Assembly (NCBI RefSeq): GCF_028649435.1
Contig: NZ_JAQSIN010000001.1
Direction: 5' to 3' (one strand)
Length of the DNA: 64,000 nucleotides
DNA from: Curvibacter microcysteis
GTDB lineage: Bacteria > Pseudomonadota > Gammaproteobacteria > Burkholderiales > Burkholderiaceae_C
In this document: positions 18,040 through 26,669 of the stretch, in pieces
Numbering within the stretch: the first letter of the stretch is position 1
Layout: every line of letters begins with the position of its first letter
Notes under the pieces: model-generated
Database searches by the model: none
Told to the model about the DNA's origin: nothing
The model's input: only the letters and a program-made list of their open reading frames with translations
Translations under genes and position numbers: made by a program

Positions 18040-18129
18040 GGAGGGGTTGCGCGCTGGGTGTGCGCCAGGGCACAGAGCGCCAGCGCCGCCCCGCCGATAC
18101 TGCTTTTTCAACTTTGCCAAGGCCCCTGC

Positions 18130-18510
18130 ATGACTTACCAAGGCGCCCGCGCCCGTCCCTCCGTCACCGAGCAGCGCCGGGTGTTTGCCGTCACGGCCGC
18201 CCACTGGGACGCGCAGGACCAACTGACCCATGTGCGCTGGGTCGAGGTCGTTGCGGCCTCCAACCTCGACGCCGGGCCCGCCACCGTGGTCCCGCTGAGT
18301 GAACTGGTCGATGCCTTGCACGACGGCGCCCAGGTGCGCGTGGTCTACCCCGAGGCGCTGGGCCTGCCCGTGGGCCTGACCCTGGAAACGGTGGAACACC
18401 CCGACGGCCACGAAACCGTGGCCCTGGCCTCGCCCATGGGCACCGAAACCCACGCCAGCCCGGGCTTGCATGGCTTGGCGCGCCTGGACGCGGCGGCGCT
18501 GGGGACTTGA
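18130..18510 (+). CDS. Conserved-looking hypothetical protein
   Basis: This 126-residue soluble protein is of unknown function. The core reads RVFAVTAAHWDAQDQLTHVRWVEV and RVVYPEALGLPVGLTLETVEHPDGHETV, suggesting a small beta-rich fold. The ATG at 18130 was taken because the upstream in-frame extension is low-complexity. It converges with a LysR gene; stops are 25 bp apart. Confidence 0.6.
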   Translation: MTYQGARARPSVTEQRRVFAVTAAHWDAQDQLTHVRWVEVVAASNLDAGPATVVPLSELVDALHDGAQVRVVYPEALGLPVGLTLETVEHPDGHETVALASPMGTETHASPGLHGLARLDAAALGT

Positions 18511-18535
18511 GTGCCCAGGCCCCCCGGCCATGGGC

Positions 18536-19444
18536 TCAGGCTGGCCGGAGGCCGGGCGCGGCGCTCAATTCGTCGTGCAGCCACTGGCGCAGCTGGGTCA
18601 GCGCGCCCAGTTGGGCCCGGTCTTCCGGGTAGACCAGCCAATAGCCCTGGGTGTCGGTGTAGCCGTCGCGCAGGGGGGCCGACACCAGGCCCGCCGCCAG
18701 GTCATCCGCCACCAGGCAATCGGGCACCAGGGCCAGGCCCATGCCGGCCATGACCGCGCGGATCAGGCTGTGGAACTGGTCCAGCTGCGGCCCGTGCAGC
18801 GGGTTCACGCCGGTCACCCCATGCGCCTGGCACCAGTGCAGCCAGGCCTGGGGCACGCTGCTGTGTTGCAGCAGGGTGAATGAGCGGATGTCTTGCGGCG
18901 TGCGCAGCAGGGCTTGGTCGCGGGGCGCGGGCGGGGCAATCAGCACCAGCTCACGCCCGGTCAGGTACTGGGCCACGGCGCCCGGCCAGTGGCCGTCACC
19001 GAACAGGATGGAGGCGTCCAGGTCGGCCCGATGGAAGTCGTAACCCTCGACATAGGGCACGAAATTGAGCGTGATCTGGGGGTGTGCTTGCTGAAAACGC
19101 GGCAGCCTCGGTATCAACCATTTGGCGCCAAAAGTGGGCAAGGTGGACAGCTTGAGCGCGCCGCCGCCGTCGCGGTGGGTGATCAGCTCCAGCGTGGCGG
19201 CTTCCAGCTGTGCGAGCAGCGGCCGCACCTGGGCCTCGTAGCGCTGACCGGCTGGGGTCAGGCTCAGCCGGCGCCGCTCGCGTTGGAACAAAGGCACGTC
19301 CACCCAGCGTTCCAGCTCTTGAATCTGCTTGCTGACCGCGCTCTGGGTCAGCATCAACGCCTCGGCGGCGCGCGAGATGCTGCCGTAGCGCGCCGTGCTG
19401 GAGAAGGCGCGCAACAAATGGGTGGGTGGGGTGAGGCGGCGCAT
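18536..19444 (-). CDS. LysR-family regulator (GcvA-like)
   Basis: This 302-residue LysR regulator has an N-terminal winged helix (LLRAFSSTARYGSISRAAEALMLTQSAVSKQIQELE, given in part) and a substrate-binding-like C-terminal domain with SLPT-type entry (LKLSTLPTFGAKWLIPRL), typical of the GcvA subgroup. It is transcribed divergently from the Bug-type binding protein at 19601 and probably controls it. The 156-bp intergenic region holds a perfect ATTCCA-N3-TGGAAT palindrome with LysR-box geometry. Confidence 0.88.
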   Translation of the reverse strand: MRRLTPPTHLLRAFSSTARYGSISRAAEALMLTQSAVSKQIQELERWVDVPLFQRERRRLSLTPAGQRYEAQVRPLLAQLEAATLELITHRDGGGALKLSTLPTFGAKWLIPRLPRFQQAHPQITLNFVPYVEGYDFHRADLDASILFGDGHWPGAVAQYLTGRELVLIAPPAPRDQALLRTPQDIRSFTLLQHSSVPQAWLHWCQAHGVTGVNPLHGPQLDQFHSLIRAVMAGMGLALVPDCLVADDLAAGLVSAPLRDGYTDTQGYWLVYPEDRAQLGALTQLRQWLHDELSAAPGLRPA

Positions 19445-19506
19445 GTCAGGTGCCTTGGCGTGGGGTTGGGGGGGCGGTGGGGCGGCCCAACGCGTCGCGT
19501 GAATAT

Positions 19507-19521
19507 ATTCCAATCTGGAAT
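19507..19521. promoter_or_regulatory. Perfect 15-bp palindrome ATTCCA-ATC-TGGAAT, candidate LysR box
   Basis: It lies between the divergent LysR gene and the Bug-type gene. It fits the T-N11-A pattern of LysR operators. A second palindrome, GAATATATTC, abuts it at 19501-19510. Confidence 0.55.
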
Positions 19522-19600
19522 GGTTTATGGCTTGGATTTCGTTTGCGCCGGCGTGGGTGCCAGGCCCAGAATGGGCACTTCTCTTGCTTAGCTTGGCTCC

Positions 19601-20560
19601 ATGCAAAGACGACACCTCCTGACCCTGGCCGCTGCTGCGGCGGCCGCTCATTCCTCGGCATTTGCCGAGGGCAAACCGATCCGCCTCGTGGTGCCTTTTC
19701 CCCCTGGTGGGGCGACCGACATCACCGGCCGAGCCCTGACCGAGCCCCTGGCCCGCCTGCTGGGCCAGCCCGTGGTGGTGGACAACCGGGGCGGCGCGGG
19801 GGGCTCCATCGGCATGACCGAAGTGGCCCGCGCGGCCCCGGATGGCCTGACCTTTGGCGTGGCCACCGTGTCCACCCACGGCGTGAACCCGGCCGTGTAC
19901 AAAAAACTGCCTTACGACCCGATCCGGGACTTCGCTCCCGTGGCCGAGCTGGTCAAGGCGCCCGGTGTGCTGGTGGTGAATGCGGCGCTGCCAGTCAAGG
20001 ACTATGCCGAGTTCCTGCGCTACCTGAAAGCCAACCCGGGCAAGCTGTCCTATGCCACGCCGGGCACCGGCACCATTGGCCACATGTGGGGCGAGTTGTT
20101 CAAGAGCGCGACCGGCACCTTCATGCTGCACATCCCTTACCGGGGCGCGGGCCCCGCCCTCAACGACGTGGTGGGCGGGCAGGTGATGGTGTACTTCGAC
20201 CAGGTGGCGGCCTCGCTGCCCCACATCCAATCCGGCAAGCTGCGGGCTCTGGCCGTGTCCTGGCCCAAGCGGCTGGAGGTCCTGCCCCAGGTGCCCACCT
20301 ACGCCGAGCTGGGCCTGGCCGCCTGCAACGAGCCGTCCTGGTTTGGCCTGGTGGCCCCGGTGGGCACGCCCAAACCTGCCATCGCCCGCGTGCATGAAGC
20401 CCTGGTCAAAGCCCTCAAAGAGCCCGCCGTGCGCGAACGCCTGGCGGCCCAGGGCCTGTTTGCCACCGGCACCACGCCCGAAGAGTTTGGCGCCGAGGTG
20501 AAGGCCGAAATCGAGAAGATGCAACGCGTCAGCGCCTACGCCAAAATCACGCTGGATTGA
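19601..20560 (+). CDS. Bug/TctC-family tripartite tricarboxylate-type solute-binding protein
   Basis: This 319-residue periplasmic binding protein has a signal peptide (LTLAAAAAAAHSSAFA) and the family signature (IRLVVPFPPGGATDITGR at the mature N terminus; PYDPIRDFAPVAEL; HIPYRGAGPALNDVVGGQV). Bug proteins bind carboxylates or other small solutes, often without adjacent TctAB membrane partners, as here. The neighbouring LysR gene is probably its regulator. The ligand is not predictable. Confidence 0.9.
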   Translation: MQRRHLLTLAAAAAAAHSSAFAEGKPIRLVVPFPPGGATDITGRALTEPLARLLGQPVVVDNRGGAGGSIGMTEVARAAPDGLTFGVATVSTHGVNPAVYKKLPYDPIRDFAPVAELVKAPGVLVVNAALPVKDYAEFLRYLKANPGKLSYATPGTGTIGHMWGELFKSATGTFMLHIPYRGAGPALNDVVGGQVMVYFDQVAASLPHIQSGKLRALAVSWPKRLEVLPQVPTYAELGLAACNEPSWFGLVAPVGTPKPAIARVHEALVKALKEPAVRERLAAQGLFATGTTPEEFGAEVKAEIEKMQRVSAYAKITLD

Positions 20561-20565
20561 GGCCG

Positions 20566-20589
20566 AAGCCTGCGGGCCGGCCCAGGCTT
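20566..20589 (+). terminator. Hairpin after the Bug-type gene, possible terminator
   Basis: A perfect 7-bp stem AAGCCTG / CAGGCTT encloses a GGCCGGCC-containing loop, 5 bp after the stop. Only a short TTT follows, so termination may be weak. Confidence 0.4.
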
Positions 20590-20628
20590 TCATGGGCGGG
20601 GCCGGCAAAATGACAAGAGACAAGAAAA

Positions 20629-20645
20629 CGCACCGCTTCGGTGCG
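20629..20645 (+). promoter_or_regulatory. Hairpin touching the ribosome-binding site of the next gene
   Basis: CGCACCG-CTT-CGGTGCG forms a perfect 7-bp stem whose last G is the first G of the GGGAGA Shine-Dalgarno at 20645-20650. It could tune translation of the N-formylglutamate amidohydrolase. Confidence 0.4.
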
Positions 20646-20658
20646 GGAGAATGACTGC

Positions 20659-21507
20659 ATGACCGATTTGATCCGAACTTGGGCGGGCACCACGCCCCTG
20701 GTGCTTGACTCGCCGCACAGCGGCACTTTCTACCCCGACGACTTTCAACACGCGTGTGACCTGGCCGTGCTGCGCCAGGCCGAAGACACCCACGTCGACA
20801 AGCTCTATGACTTCGCGCCCGCCCTGGGCGTGGCCTGGGTCGAAGCGCTGTTTCCGCGCAGCTACCTCGACGCCAACCGCAACACCACCGAAATCGACAC
20901 CAGCTTGCTCGACGGCGCCTGGCCGGGCCCCGTGGCCACCGACCCCGCCGTGCTGAGCAAAGTGCGCCTGGGCAAAGGCCTGATCTGGCGCAGCACCGAT
21001 GGCGGCCTGCCGATCTACCAACGCCGGCTGGGCGTGGCCGAGGTGCAAGAGCGCATCGAACGCTGCTGGGTGCCCTACCACGCCGCGGTGGCCCAGGCCA
21101 TTGACGCGGCCCATGCGCGCCACGGCTACAGCCTGCACATCAACTGCCACTCCATGCCCGCCGTGGCCTCCAGCCACGCCACCGACTTCCCAGGGGAGGC
21201 CCACGCCGACTTCGTGGTGGGCAACCGCGACCACAGCACCAGCAGCCCGGCCCTGGCCGAGTTGATCTGCGAGCACTTGCGGGCCCTGGGCTACAGCGTG
21301 GCCCTGAACCACCCTTACAAGGGCGTGGAGCTGGTGCGCCGCTACAGCCACCCGGCCAGCCAGCGCCACAGCATCCAGCTGGAGATCAACCGCAAGCTCT
21401 ACATGGACGAAAGCACGCTGGAGCCGAACGCCGGCTTTGACGGCCTGCGCGCCCACCTGCAAACCCTGGTGCAGCGCCTGCTCACCGTGGACCCCCGGGG
21501 GCTGTGA
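20659..21507 (+). CDS. N-formylglutamate amidohydrolase (HutG-like)
   Basis: This 282-residue enzyme would release formate and glutamate from N-formylglutamate, the last step of one histidine-degradation route. Family motifs are visible: LVLDSPHSGTFYP near the N terminus, VDKLYDFAPALG, HINCHSMP (metal/catalytic histidines), and HSIQLEINRKLYMDE near the end. The ATG at 20659 has GGGAGA 8 nt upstream; a GTG at 20641 in frame is less likely. No other hut genes are in the window, so the physiological substrate could be another formyl- or acyl-glutamate. It overlaps the next gene by 1 bp. Confidence 0.85.
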   Translation: MTDLIRTWAGTTPLVLDSPHSGTFYPDDFQHACDLAVLRQAEDTHVDKLYDFAPALGVAWVEALFPRSYLDANRNTTEIDTSLLDGAWPGPVATDPAVLSKVRLGKGLIWRSTDGGLPIYQRRLGVAEVQERIERCWVPYHAAVAQAIDAAHARHGYSLHINCHSMPAVASSHATDFPGEAHADFVVGNRDHSTSSPALAELICEHLRALGYSVALNHPYKGVELVRRYSHPASQRHSIQLEINRKLYMDESTLEPNAGFDGLRAHLQTLVQRLLTVDPRGL

Positions 21508-22607
21508 TGGACGCCGTCGATTGCGTCGTCATCGGGGCCGGCGTGGTGGGCCTGGCGGTGGCCCGCGCCCTGGCCCTGGCCGGGCGTGAGGTCCTGGTGC
21601 TGGAGGCGGCCGACGCCATCGGCACCGGCACCAGTTCGCGCAACAGCGAAGTCATCCACGCTGGCATCTACTACCCCCAGGGCTCGCTCAAGGCCCGGCT
21701 CTGCGTGCAAGGCCGGCAGATGCTCTATGCCTATTGCGCCGAGCGGGGCATTGCCCACCAGCGCTGCGGCAAGCTGCTGGTCGCGACCCAGGAGGCCCAG
21801 CTGGGCCAGCTGCAAGGCATCATCGACAAGGCCGCCGCCAATGGCGTGGACGACCTGGTCTGGTTGTCGCGCGAGCAGGCCCAGGCCCTGGAGCCGGCCC
21901 TGGCCTGTGTGGGCGCCCTGCATTCGCCCAGCACCGGCATCGTGGACAGCCACGGCCTGATGCTGGCCCTGCTGGGCGACCTGGAGAACGCCGGTGGCCT
22001 GCTGGCACTCAACTCGCCCCTGGCCAGTGCCCGGGTGGAGGCGGGCGGCATCGTGCTCCAGGCGGTGGACGGCACCCAGCTGCGCGCGCGCACCGTGGTC
22101 AACGCGGCTGGCCTGCACGCGCAGGACCTGGCGCGCCGTTTTGACGGGCTGGACCCGGCCCGGGTGCCCCCGGCCTACTACGCCAAGGGCAATTACTTCA
22201 CCCTGGCCGGCCGTTCCCCGTTCAGCCGACTGATCTACCCCGTGCCCCAAGCCGCAGGCCTGGGCGTGCACCTGACGCTGGACCTCGGCGGCCAAGCCAA
22301 GTTTGGCCCGGACGTGCAGTGGGTCGATTCACCCGACGACCTGGTGGTGGACCCGGCGCGCGGCGACGCTTTTTACGCCGAGGTGCGCCAGTACTGGCCC
22401 GAGCTGCCCGATGGCGCGCTGTTGCCGGGCTACGCCGGCATCCGGCCCAAGATCCAGGCCCCTGACCAGGCCGCGCTGGACTTCATGGTGCAGGGCCCGG
22501 CCGACCACGGTGTGCCCGGCTTGGTCAACTTGTTCGGCATCGAGTCGCCGGGCCTGACCAGTTCGTTGGCCTTGGGCGCCCATGTGGCGGCGCTGCTGGC
22601 CGCCTGA
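21507..22607 (+). CDS. FAD-dependent oxidoreductase, L-2-hydroxyglutarate oxidase-like
   Basis: This 366-residue DAO-fold flavoprotein has the N-terminal dinucleotide-binding motif CVVIGAGVVGLAVARALA and the family region RNSEVIHAGIYYPQGSLKA, close to the LhgO pattern. Later it has GYAGIRPKIQAP and FGIESPGLTSSLALG. LhgO enzymes oxidise L-2-hydroxyglutarate to 2-oxoglutarate and feed the quinone pool. Coupling with the N-formylglutamate hydrolase (TGATG junction) suggests a glutamate/2-oxoglutarate-related pathway, but that is inference. A GTG 3 nt upstream is an alternative start. Confidence 0.8.
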   Translation: MDAVDCVVIGAGVVGLAVARALALAGREVLVLEAADAIGTGTSSRNSEVIHAGIYYPQGSLKARLCVQGRQMLYAYCAERGIAHQRCGKLLVATQEAQLGQLQGIIDKAAANGVDDLVWLSREQAQALEPALACVGALHSPSTGIVDSHGLMLALLGDLENAGGLLALNSPLASARVEAGGIVLQAVDGTQLRARTVVNAAGLHAQDLARRFDGLDPARVPPAYYAKGNYFTLAGRSPFSRLIYPVPQAAGLGVHLTLDLGGQAKFGPDVQWVDSPDDLVVDPARGDAFYAEVRQYWPELPDGALLPGYAGIRPKIQAPDQAALDFMVQGPADHGVPGLVNLFGIESPGLTSSLALGAHVAALLAA

Positions 22608-22671
22608 GCACCGCCCCTGGGCGGCTTCGCGTAAGATCGCGCCCTTTCGCGTTTTCACCCGGGCCTTTGCT

Positions 22672-23211
22672 TTGTCACACTCCAGCGCTTCTGATTTCTC
22701 CCAAGACGACCCGGCCTCGGCCGACGAGGAGGCGGTGGCGATCAAAGAGCCCCGCCTGTGGAGCGACAACGGCTGGACCGCGCGCGTGATCAAAAACGAG
22801 GACGACGATGGCTGGGCCGTGGCCATGTTCAAGGGCCGCGAGCCGGAGCCCGCTTTGGTCGGCCCCTGGACCATGGGGCGCGACAAGAAGAACCCCAAGC
22901 CGCTCGATGTGGGGGCCTTCAACACCCTGGTCAAGACCGCCAGCGAAGTGCTGCGCCGCCACGAGCAACAGCTGCGCGCCCAGTTGCACAAAAGCGTCAT
23001 GCTGACCCTGGGGGAGGACCGCTGGGAGGTCACCCTGGACATCGTGCCCGACGAATTCGAGCCCTATGCCCTGCTGGCGGCCCACCCCCAGCAAGGCGGC
23101 CACGCCAGCACCGATGGCCCGGTGGCCGAGCGCCGCGTGCGGCCCGACTTCAAGCTCAACCCGCGCAGCGCCGCCGCCTGGATCGAGTCCGACTTCGGCC
23201 CGGTGCGCTGA
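22672..23211 (+). CDS. Conserved-looking hypothetical protein
   Basis: This acidic soluble protein of about 179 residues has no recognised family. The core from residue 22 onward (IKEPRLWSDNGWTARVIKNE; VGPWTMGRDKKNPKPLDVGA; LRRHEQQLRAQLHKSVML) looks like an ordered domain. The start is uncertain: a TTG at 22672, which fits reading from the TAAGAT -10-like box at 22631-22636, or a GTG at 22735. It ends 72 bp before the convergent iorB gene. Confidence 0.6.
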   Translation: MSHSSASDFSQDDPASADEEAVAIKEPRLWSDNGWTARVIKNEDDDGWAVAMFKGREPEPALVGPWTMGRDKKNPKPLDVGAFNTLVKTASEVLRRHEQQLRAQLHKSVMLTLGEDRWEVTLDIVPDEFEPYALLAAHPQQGGHASTDGPVAERRVRPDFKLNPRSAAAWIESDFGPVR

Positions 23212-23239
23212 GGCCCCAGGGGCAGGGGCCCCGCCTGCG

Positions 23240-23269
23240 CCAGGCACTGGCCCGCCGGCCGGTGCCTGG
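23240..23269. terminator. Strong bidirectional hairpin between convergent genes
   Basis: A 13-bp stem with one G-U pair (CCAGGCACTGGCC / GGCCGGTGCCTGG) and a CGCC loop fills the gap between the hypothetical gene and iorB. There is no T-run, but position and strength suggest a two-way terminator. Confidence 0.5.
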
Positions 23270-23283
23270 CCTGGCAGACCCGC

Positions 23284-25524
23284 TCAAGCCAGCTTGAAGG
23301 GCAGGGCGCGCAGCGGTTTGCCGGTCAGGCGCGCCACGGCGTTGGCAAAGGCCGGTGCCAGGGGCGGCAGGCCCGGTTCGCCCATGCCGGTGGGCGCATC
23401 GGCGCTGGGCACGGTGTGCACGGCGATCTTGGGCATGTCGGTGATGCGGGGCACCGGGTAGTCGCCAAAGTTGCTCTGCTCCACCACGCCGTCCTTCAGG
23501 GTGATGGCTGCGCCGGGCAGGCACATGCCCAGGCCCATCAGCGCGCCGCCTTGCACCTGGGCTTCCAGGGTGCGCGGGTTGATCACCAGGTTGCAGTGCA
23601 CCCCAGCGGTCACTTGGTGCAGCACGGGGGTCCCGTTCTTCACCGAGGCTTCCACCACGTAGGCCACCACCGAGTTGAAGGACTCGTGCACCGCCACGCC
23701 CCAGGCGCGGCCCGGTGCCAGCTTCTTCTTGCCGTAGCCCGACTGGTCGACGGCCAATTTCAGCGCGGCCTGGTGGCGCGGGTGCTTGTCGCCCATCAGG
23801 GCCAGGCGGTAAGCCACCGGGTCTTGGCGCGTGGTGCGGGCGATTTCGTCGATCAGGGTTTCCATGACGAAGGCGGTGTGGGTCGAGCCCACGCTGCGCC
23901 ACCACAGCACCGGCACATTGACCTTCGGGTGGTGCACGGTCAGGCGCATGGGCAGTTCGTAGGGCTCCTTCATGCCTTCGGTGGCCGTGCTGTCGATGCC
24001 ATCCTTGACCAAGAAGGCTTCAAAAGGCGTGTCCTTGACGATGGACTGGCCCACGATCACATGGTCCCAACCGAGGATGCGGCCTTGTGCGTCAAAACCG
24101 ATCTGCGCGGTGTGCACATGCATGGGTCGGTAGTAGCCGCCATGGATGTCGTCTTCACGGCTCCACAGGGTGCGGATCGGCACGTTCAGCCCGGCCGTGC
24201 GCGCGGCCTTGGTCACCTGGGCGGCCTCGACCACGTAGTCGCTGCTGGGGATGGCGCGGCGGCCAAAACCGCCCCCGGCCATCTGCACATGAACTTGCAG
24301 GTTCTGCGGCGGCAGGCCCAGCACGGTGGCGGCGGCCATGCCGTCCAGCCCCGGCATCTGGGTGCCCACCCACATTTGGGCCTTGTCGCCGTTGACCTCG
24401 ATGGTGCAGTTCAGCGGCTCCATGGGCGCGTGCGCCAGGTAGGGGAAGACGTACTCGGCCTTGATCTGGTGCTTGGCGCCCTGGATGGCCGACACGTCGT
24501 CGTTGAATTTGCGTGGGCCTTCCTTTTGGGCCAGCGCACGGTACTGGGCCAGCTGGCGGGCGCTGTCCACTTTTTCGACCTGGCTGCTGTCCCATTCGAG
24601 CTTGAGCGCCGCGCGGGCCTGGCGCGCGTTCCAGTAGCCGTCGGCGATCACGGCCACGCCTTCAGCGCCGCGGTCCAGCGGCACCCGCAGCACGGCCTTG
24701 ACACCCGCCATGCCCTTGGCGGCGCCGTCGTCCAGCGACTTCAGGCGCGCGCCAAACACCGGCGGGCGGGCCACCACGGCGGTCAGCATGCCGGGGCGGC
24801 GCACGTCGATGCCGTAGTCCTGCTGGCCGCTGGACTTCGGCTTCGCGTCCAGGCGCCCGGTGGCTTGGCCGATCAGGCGGAAGTTCTTCGGGTCTTTCAG
24901 CGTCACGGTCGCGGGCACGGGCAAGGCCATGGCGGCTTCGGCCAGGTCGCCGTAGCCCAGGCGTTGGCCGTTGGGCGCCACGACAAAGCCTTCGCGGGTT
25001 TGCAGCGAGGCGGCGTCCAGCTGCCAGCGGGCGGCCGCGGCCTGCACCAGCATGGCGCGGGTGCGCGCACCCAGCTCACGGTACTGCATGAAGGAGTGGG
25101 CGATCGAGCCCGAGCCGCCCGTGATGTGCATGCCAAACACCGGGTCGATGTAGGCCGGGTCGTTGCTGCCGTGCACGCTCTTCACGCGCGACCAGTCGGC
25201 GTCCAGCTCTTCGGCCAGGATCATGGGCAGGGCGGTTTGCACGCCTTGGCCAAAGTCCAGGCGGTTGATGGTGACGGTGGTCGTGCCGTCAGCGGCGATG
25301 TGCACAAAGGCCGAGGGCTGTTGCGTGGGCTTGAGTGCGGCGGGCGCGGCTGCGTCCTGTGCCAGCGTGCCCAGGGGGAAGGCGCCCAGTGCGAAGCCGC
25401 TCAAGGCGCCCAGCTTCAGGAAGCTGCGGCGCGGCAGGCCGGCGGGTTCAGCACGGGACTGGTTTTTTTCGATCAGGCCTTGCAGGCCCCGGGGCAGCTC
25501 GAAAGTGGTGGCGTCGAAATGCAT
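23284..25524 (-). CDS. iorB: Isoquinoline 1-oxidoreductase-type molybdopterin-binding subunit
   Basis: This 746-residue large subunit belongs to the xanthine dehydrogenase superfamily, IorB type. A twin-arginine signal (PRRSFLKLGALSGFALG, arginines 32-33) marks export of the folded enzyme to the periplasm. The body has the aldehyde-oxidase/MoCo-binding pattern (MAGGGFGRRAIPSSDYVVEA; LWWRSVGSTHTAFVMETLIDE; GMGEPGLPPLAPAFANAV). The conserved final GEPGLPP contains the catalytic glutamate. It partners the [2Fe-2S] subunit encoded 11 bp upstream and would hydroxylate an N-heterocycle or oxidise an aldehyde. AAGGAG lies 6-7 nt before the ATG at 25524. Confidence 0.88.
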   Translation of the reverse strand: MHFDATTFELPRGLQGLIEKNQSRAEPAGLPRRSFLKLGALSGFALGAFPLGTLAQDAAAPAALKPTQQPSAFVHIAADGTTTVTINRLDFGQGVQTALPMILAEELDADWSRVKSVHGSNDPAYIDPVFGMHITGGSGSIAHSFMQYRELGARTRAMLVQAAAARWQLDAASLQTREGFVVAPNGQRLGYGDLAEAAMALPVPATVTLKDPKNFRLIGQATGRLDAKPKSSGQQDYGIDVRRPGMLTAVVARPPVFGARLKSLDDGAAKGMAGVKAVLRVPLDRGAEGVAVIADGYWNARQARAALKLEWDSSQVEKVDSARQLAQYRALAQKEGPRKFNDDVSAIQGAKHQIKAEYVFPYLAHAPMEPLNCTIEVNGDKAQMWVGTQMPGLDGMAAATVLGLPPQNLQVHVQMAGGGFGRRAIPSSDYVVEAAQVTKAARTAGLNVPIRTLWSREDDIHGGYYRPMHVHTAQIGFDAQGRILGWDHVIVGQSIVKDTPFEAFLVKDGIDSTATEGMKEPYELPMRLTVHHPKVNVPVLWWRSVGSTHTAFVMETLIDEIARTTRQDPVAYRLALMGDKHPRHQAALKLAVDQSGYGKKKLAPGRAWGVAVHESFNSVVAYVVEASVKNGTPVLHQVTAGVHCNLVINPRTLEAQVQGGALMGLGMCLPGAAITLKDGVVEQSNFGDYPVPRITDMPKIAVHTVPSADAPTGMGEPGLPPLAPAFANAVARLTGKPLRALPFKLA

Positions 25525-25535
25525 GGTGCTCTCCT

Positions 25536-26009
25536 TCAAGCCAGGGTTTGGGCGGCATCAGCCACGGCGGCGCGGATGCGGGCATAGGTGCCGCAGCGGC
25601 AGACGTTGCCGGCCATGGCGGCGTCAATCTGCGCTTCGGTGGGCTTCTTGCCGCGCGGCAAGGTCTTCAAAAACGCGGTGGCCGACATGATCTGGCCGCT
25701 TTGGCAGTAGCCGCACTGGGCCACGTCGTGCTTCACCCAGGCCGCGTGCACGGCTTGGCCCACCTTGTCCTGGCCACCGGTGACGGCTTCGATGGTGGTG
25801 ATTTTTTGCCCCGCGGCGGCCGAGATCGGCGTGACGCAGGAGCGGATGGCCTGGCCGTTCAGGTGCACGGTGCAGGCGCCGCACAGGGCCGCACCGCAGC
25901 CGAATTTGGTGCCAGTCATGCCCAGCGTGTCGCGCAAGGCCCAGAGGATGGGGGTGGAGGGGTCGGCATCGACCTGGCGGTCCTGGCCGTTGATGTTCAG
26001 CGTGCTCAT
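25536..26009 (-). CDS. iorA: [2Fe-2S] subunit of the isoquinoline 1-oxidoreductase-type enzyme
   Basis: This 157-residue small subunit carries two [2Fe-2S] clusters: the plant-type motif C38, C43, C46, C58 (FGCGAALCGACTVHL) and the helical motif C99, C102, C137, C139 (QCGYCQSGQ; CRCGTYARI). All eight ligands are intact. It passes electrons from the molybdenum centre in IorB to an acceptor. It is the first gene of the operon, and a 12-bp palindrome at 26030 identical to one in front of the TetR gene suggests TetR control. Confidence 0.92.
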   Translation of the reverse strand: MSTLNINGQDRQVDADPSTPILWALRDTLGMTGTKFGCGAALCGACTVHLNGQAIRSCVTPISAAAGQKITTIEAVTGGQDKVGQAVHAAWVKHDVAQCGYCQSGQIMSATAFLKTLPRGKKPTEAQIDAAMAGNVCRCGTYARIRAAVADAAQTLA

Positions 26010-26029
26010 GGGGTGGGACTCCTGTGGGT

Positions 26030-26041
26030 GAATATTTATTC
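26030..26041. promoter_or_regulatory. Candidate TetR operator GAATATTTATTC upstream of iorA
   Basis: GAATA-TT-TATTC is palindromic in its arms and lies 20 bp before the iorA ATG. An identical copy is at 26670-26681 in front of the TetR gene. Confidence 0.6.
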
Positions 26042-26081
26042 GGTTAAGAGAGGGATTTCGGCTCGTTGTCGCCAGGCCAGG

Positions 26082-26654
26082 TCAGGCCTTCATGCCGTCC
26101 CAGCACAGGCCAAAAGCCATCGCCAGGTGGGCGTCGTCGTGGGGCAGGGTGCCGGCGCGCAGCAGGTTGGCGGTTTCGCGCACCGAGCCGGCAAAGCTGT
26201 TGAGCAGCAGCGGTGTGGGCACGTCCTTCAGGATTTGCTGCTGCTTGGCGTGGTTGATCAGGTCCAGCCAGGCTTGGATCAGCCGGGCCGACAGGTTGCG
26301 GCTTTCTTCGCTGAACCAGGGCGAGTTGTAGTACTGCTCCAGAAACACCATCTGCGCGTACTGCGTCAGGCGGTGGTTGAGCCAGTTGGTCCACATGCGC
26401 TGGAAGCGGCGCTTGAAAGGGTCTTGCGGGGTGTCACCCTGCATCAGCGTGGCCGCGGTTTCGGTCTTGGCCTGCTCGTAGAGCGCGGTCAGCAGCTCTT
26501 CTTTGGACTTGAAGTAGACGTACAGCGTGCCCGTGGCCAAGCCGGCCTCGCGGGCAATCGCGGCCATGGTCAGGCCGCTCAGACCGGTCTGTTCGACCAG
26601 CCTGAATGTGGCCTGCGCGATGGCGCGCAGCTTGTCCTCGTCTTTGGGCTTCAT
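26082..26654 (-). CDS. TetR-family repressor, probable regulator of iorAB
   Basis: This 190-residue TetR/AcrR regulator has an N-terminal helix-turn-helix (LTMAAIAREAGLATGTLYVYFKSKEEL, about residues 28-54, quoted in parts: AIAREAGLATGTLYVYFKSK) and a variable ligand-binding helical domain. It is transcribed in the same direction as iorAB and lies upstream of it. Its own promoter region and that of iorA carry the same 12-bp palindrome. The simplest reading is autorepression plus repression of iorAB, relieved by the aromatic or aldehyde substrate. Confidence 0.88.
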   Translation of the reverse strand: MKPKDEDKLRAIAQATFRLVEQTGLSGLTMAAIAREAGLATGTLYVYFKSKEELLTALYEQAKTETAATLMQGDTPQDPFKRRFQRMWTNWLNHRLTQYAQMVFLEQYYNSPWFSEESRNLSARLIQAWLDLINHAKQQQILKDVPTPLLLNSFAGSVRETANLLRAGTLPHDDAHLAMAFGLCWDGMKA

Positions 26655-26669
26655 GGGCGCATGATAGTC

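Noticed and set aside
16378..18531. 717-codon minus-strand frame opposite the transaldolase-like gene
   Set aside because: Low-complexity antisense shadow; the plus-strand protein has clear family motifs.
23416..25587. 723-codon plus-strand frame opposite iorB
   Set aside because: His/Gly/Gln-rich mirror of iorB with no ribosome-binding site.
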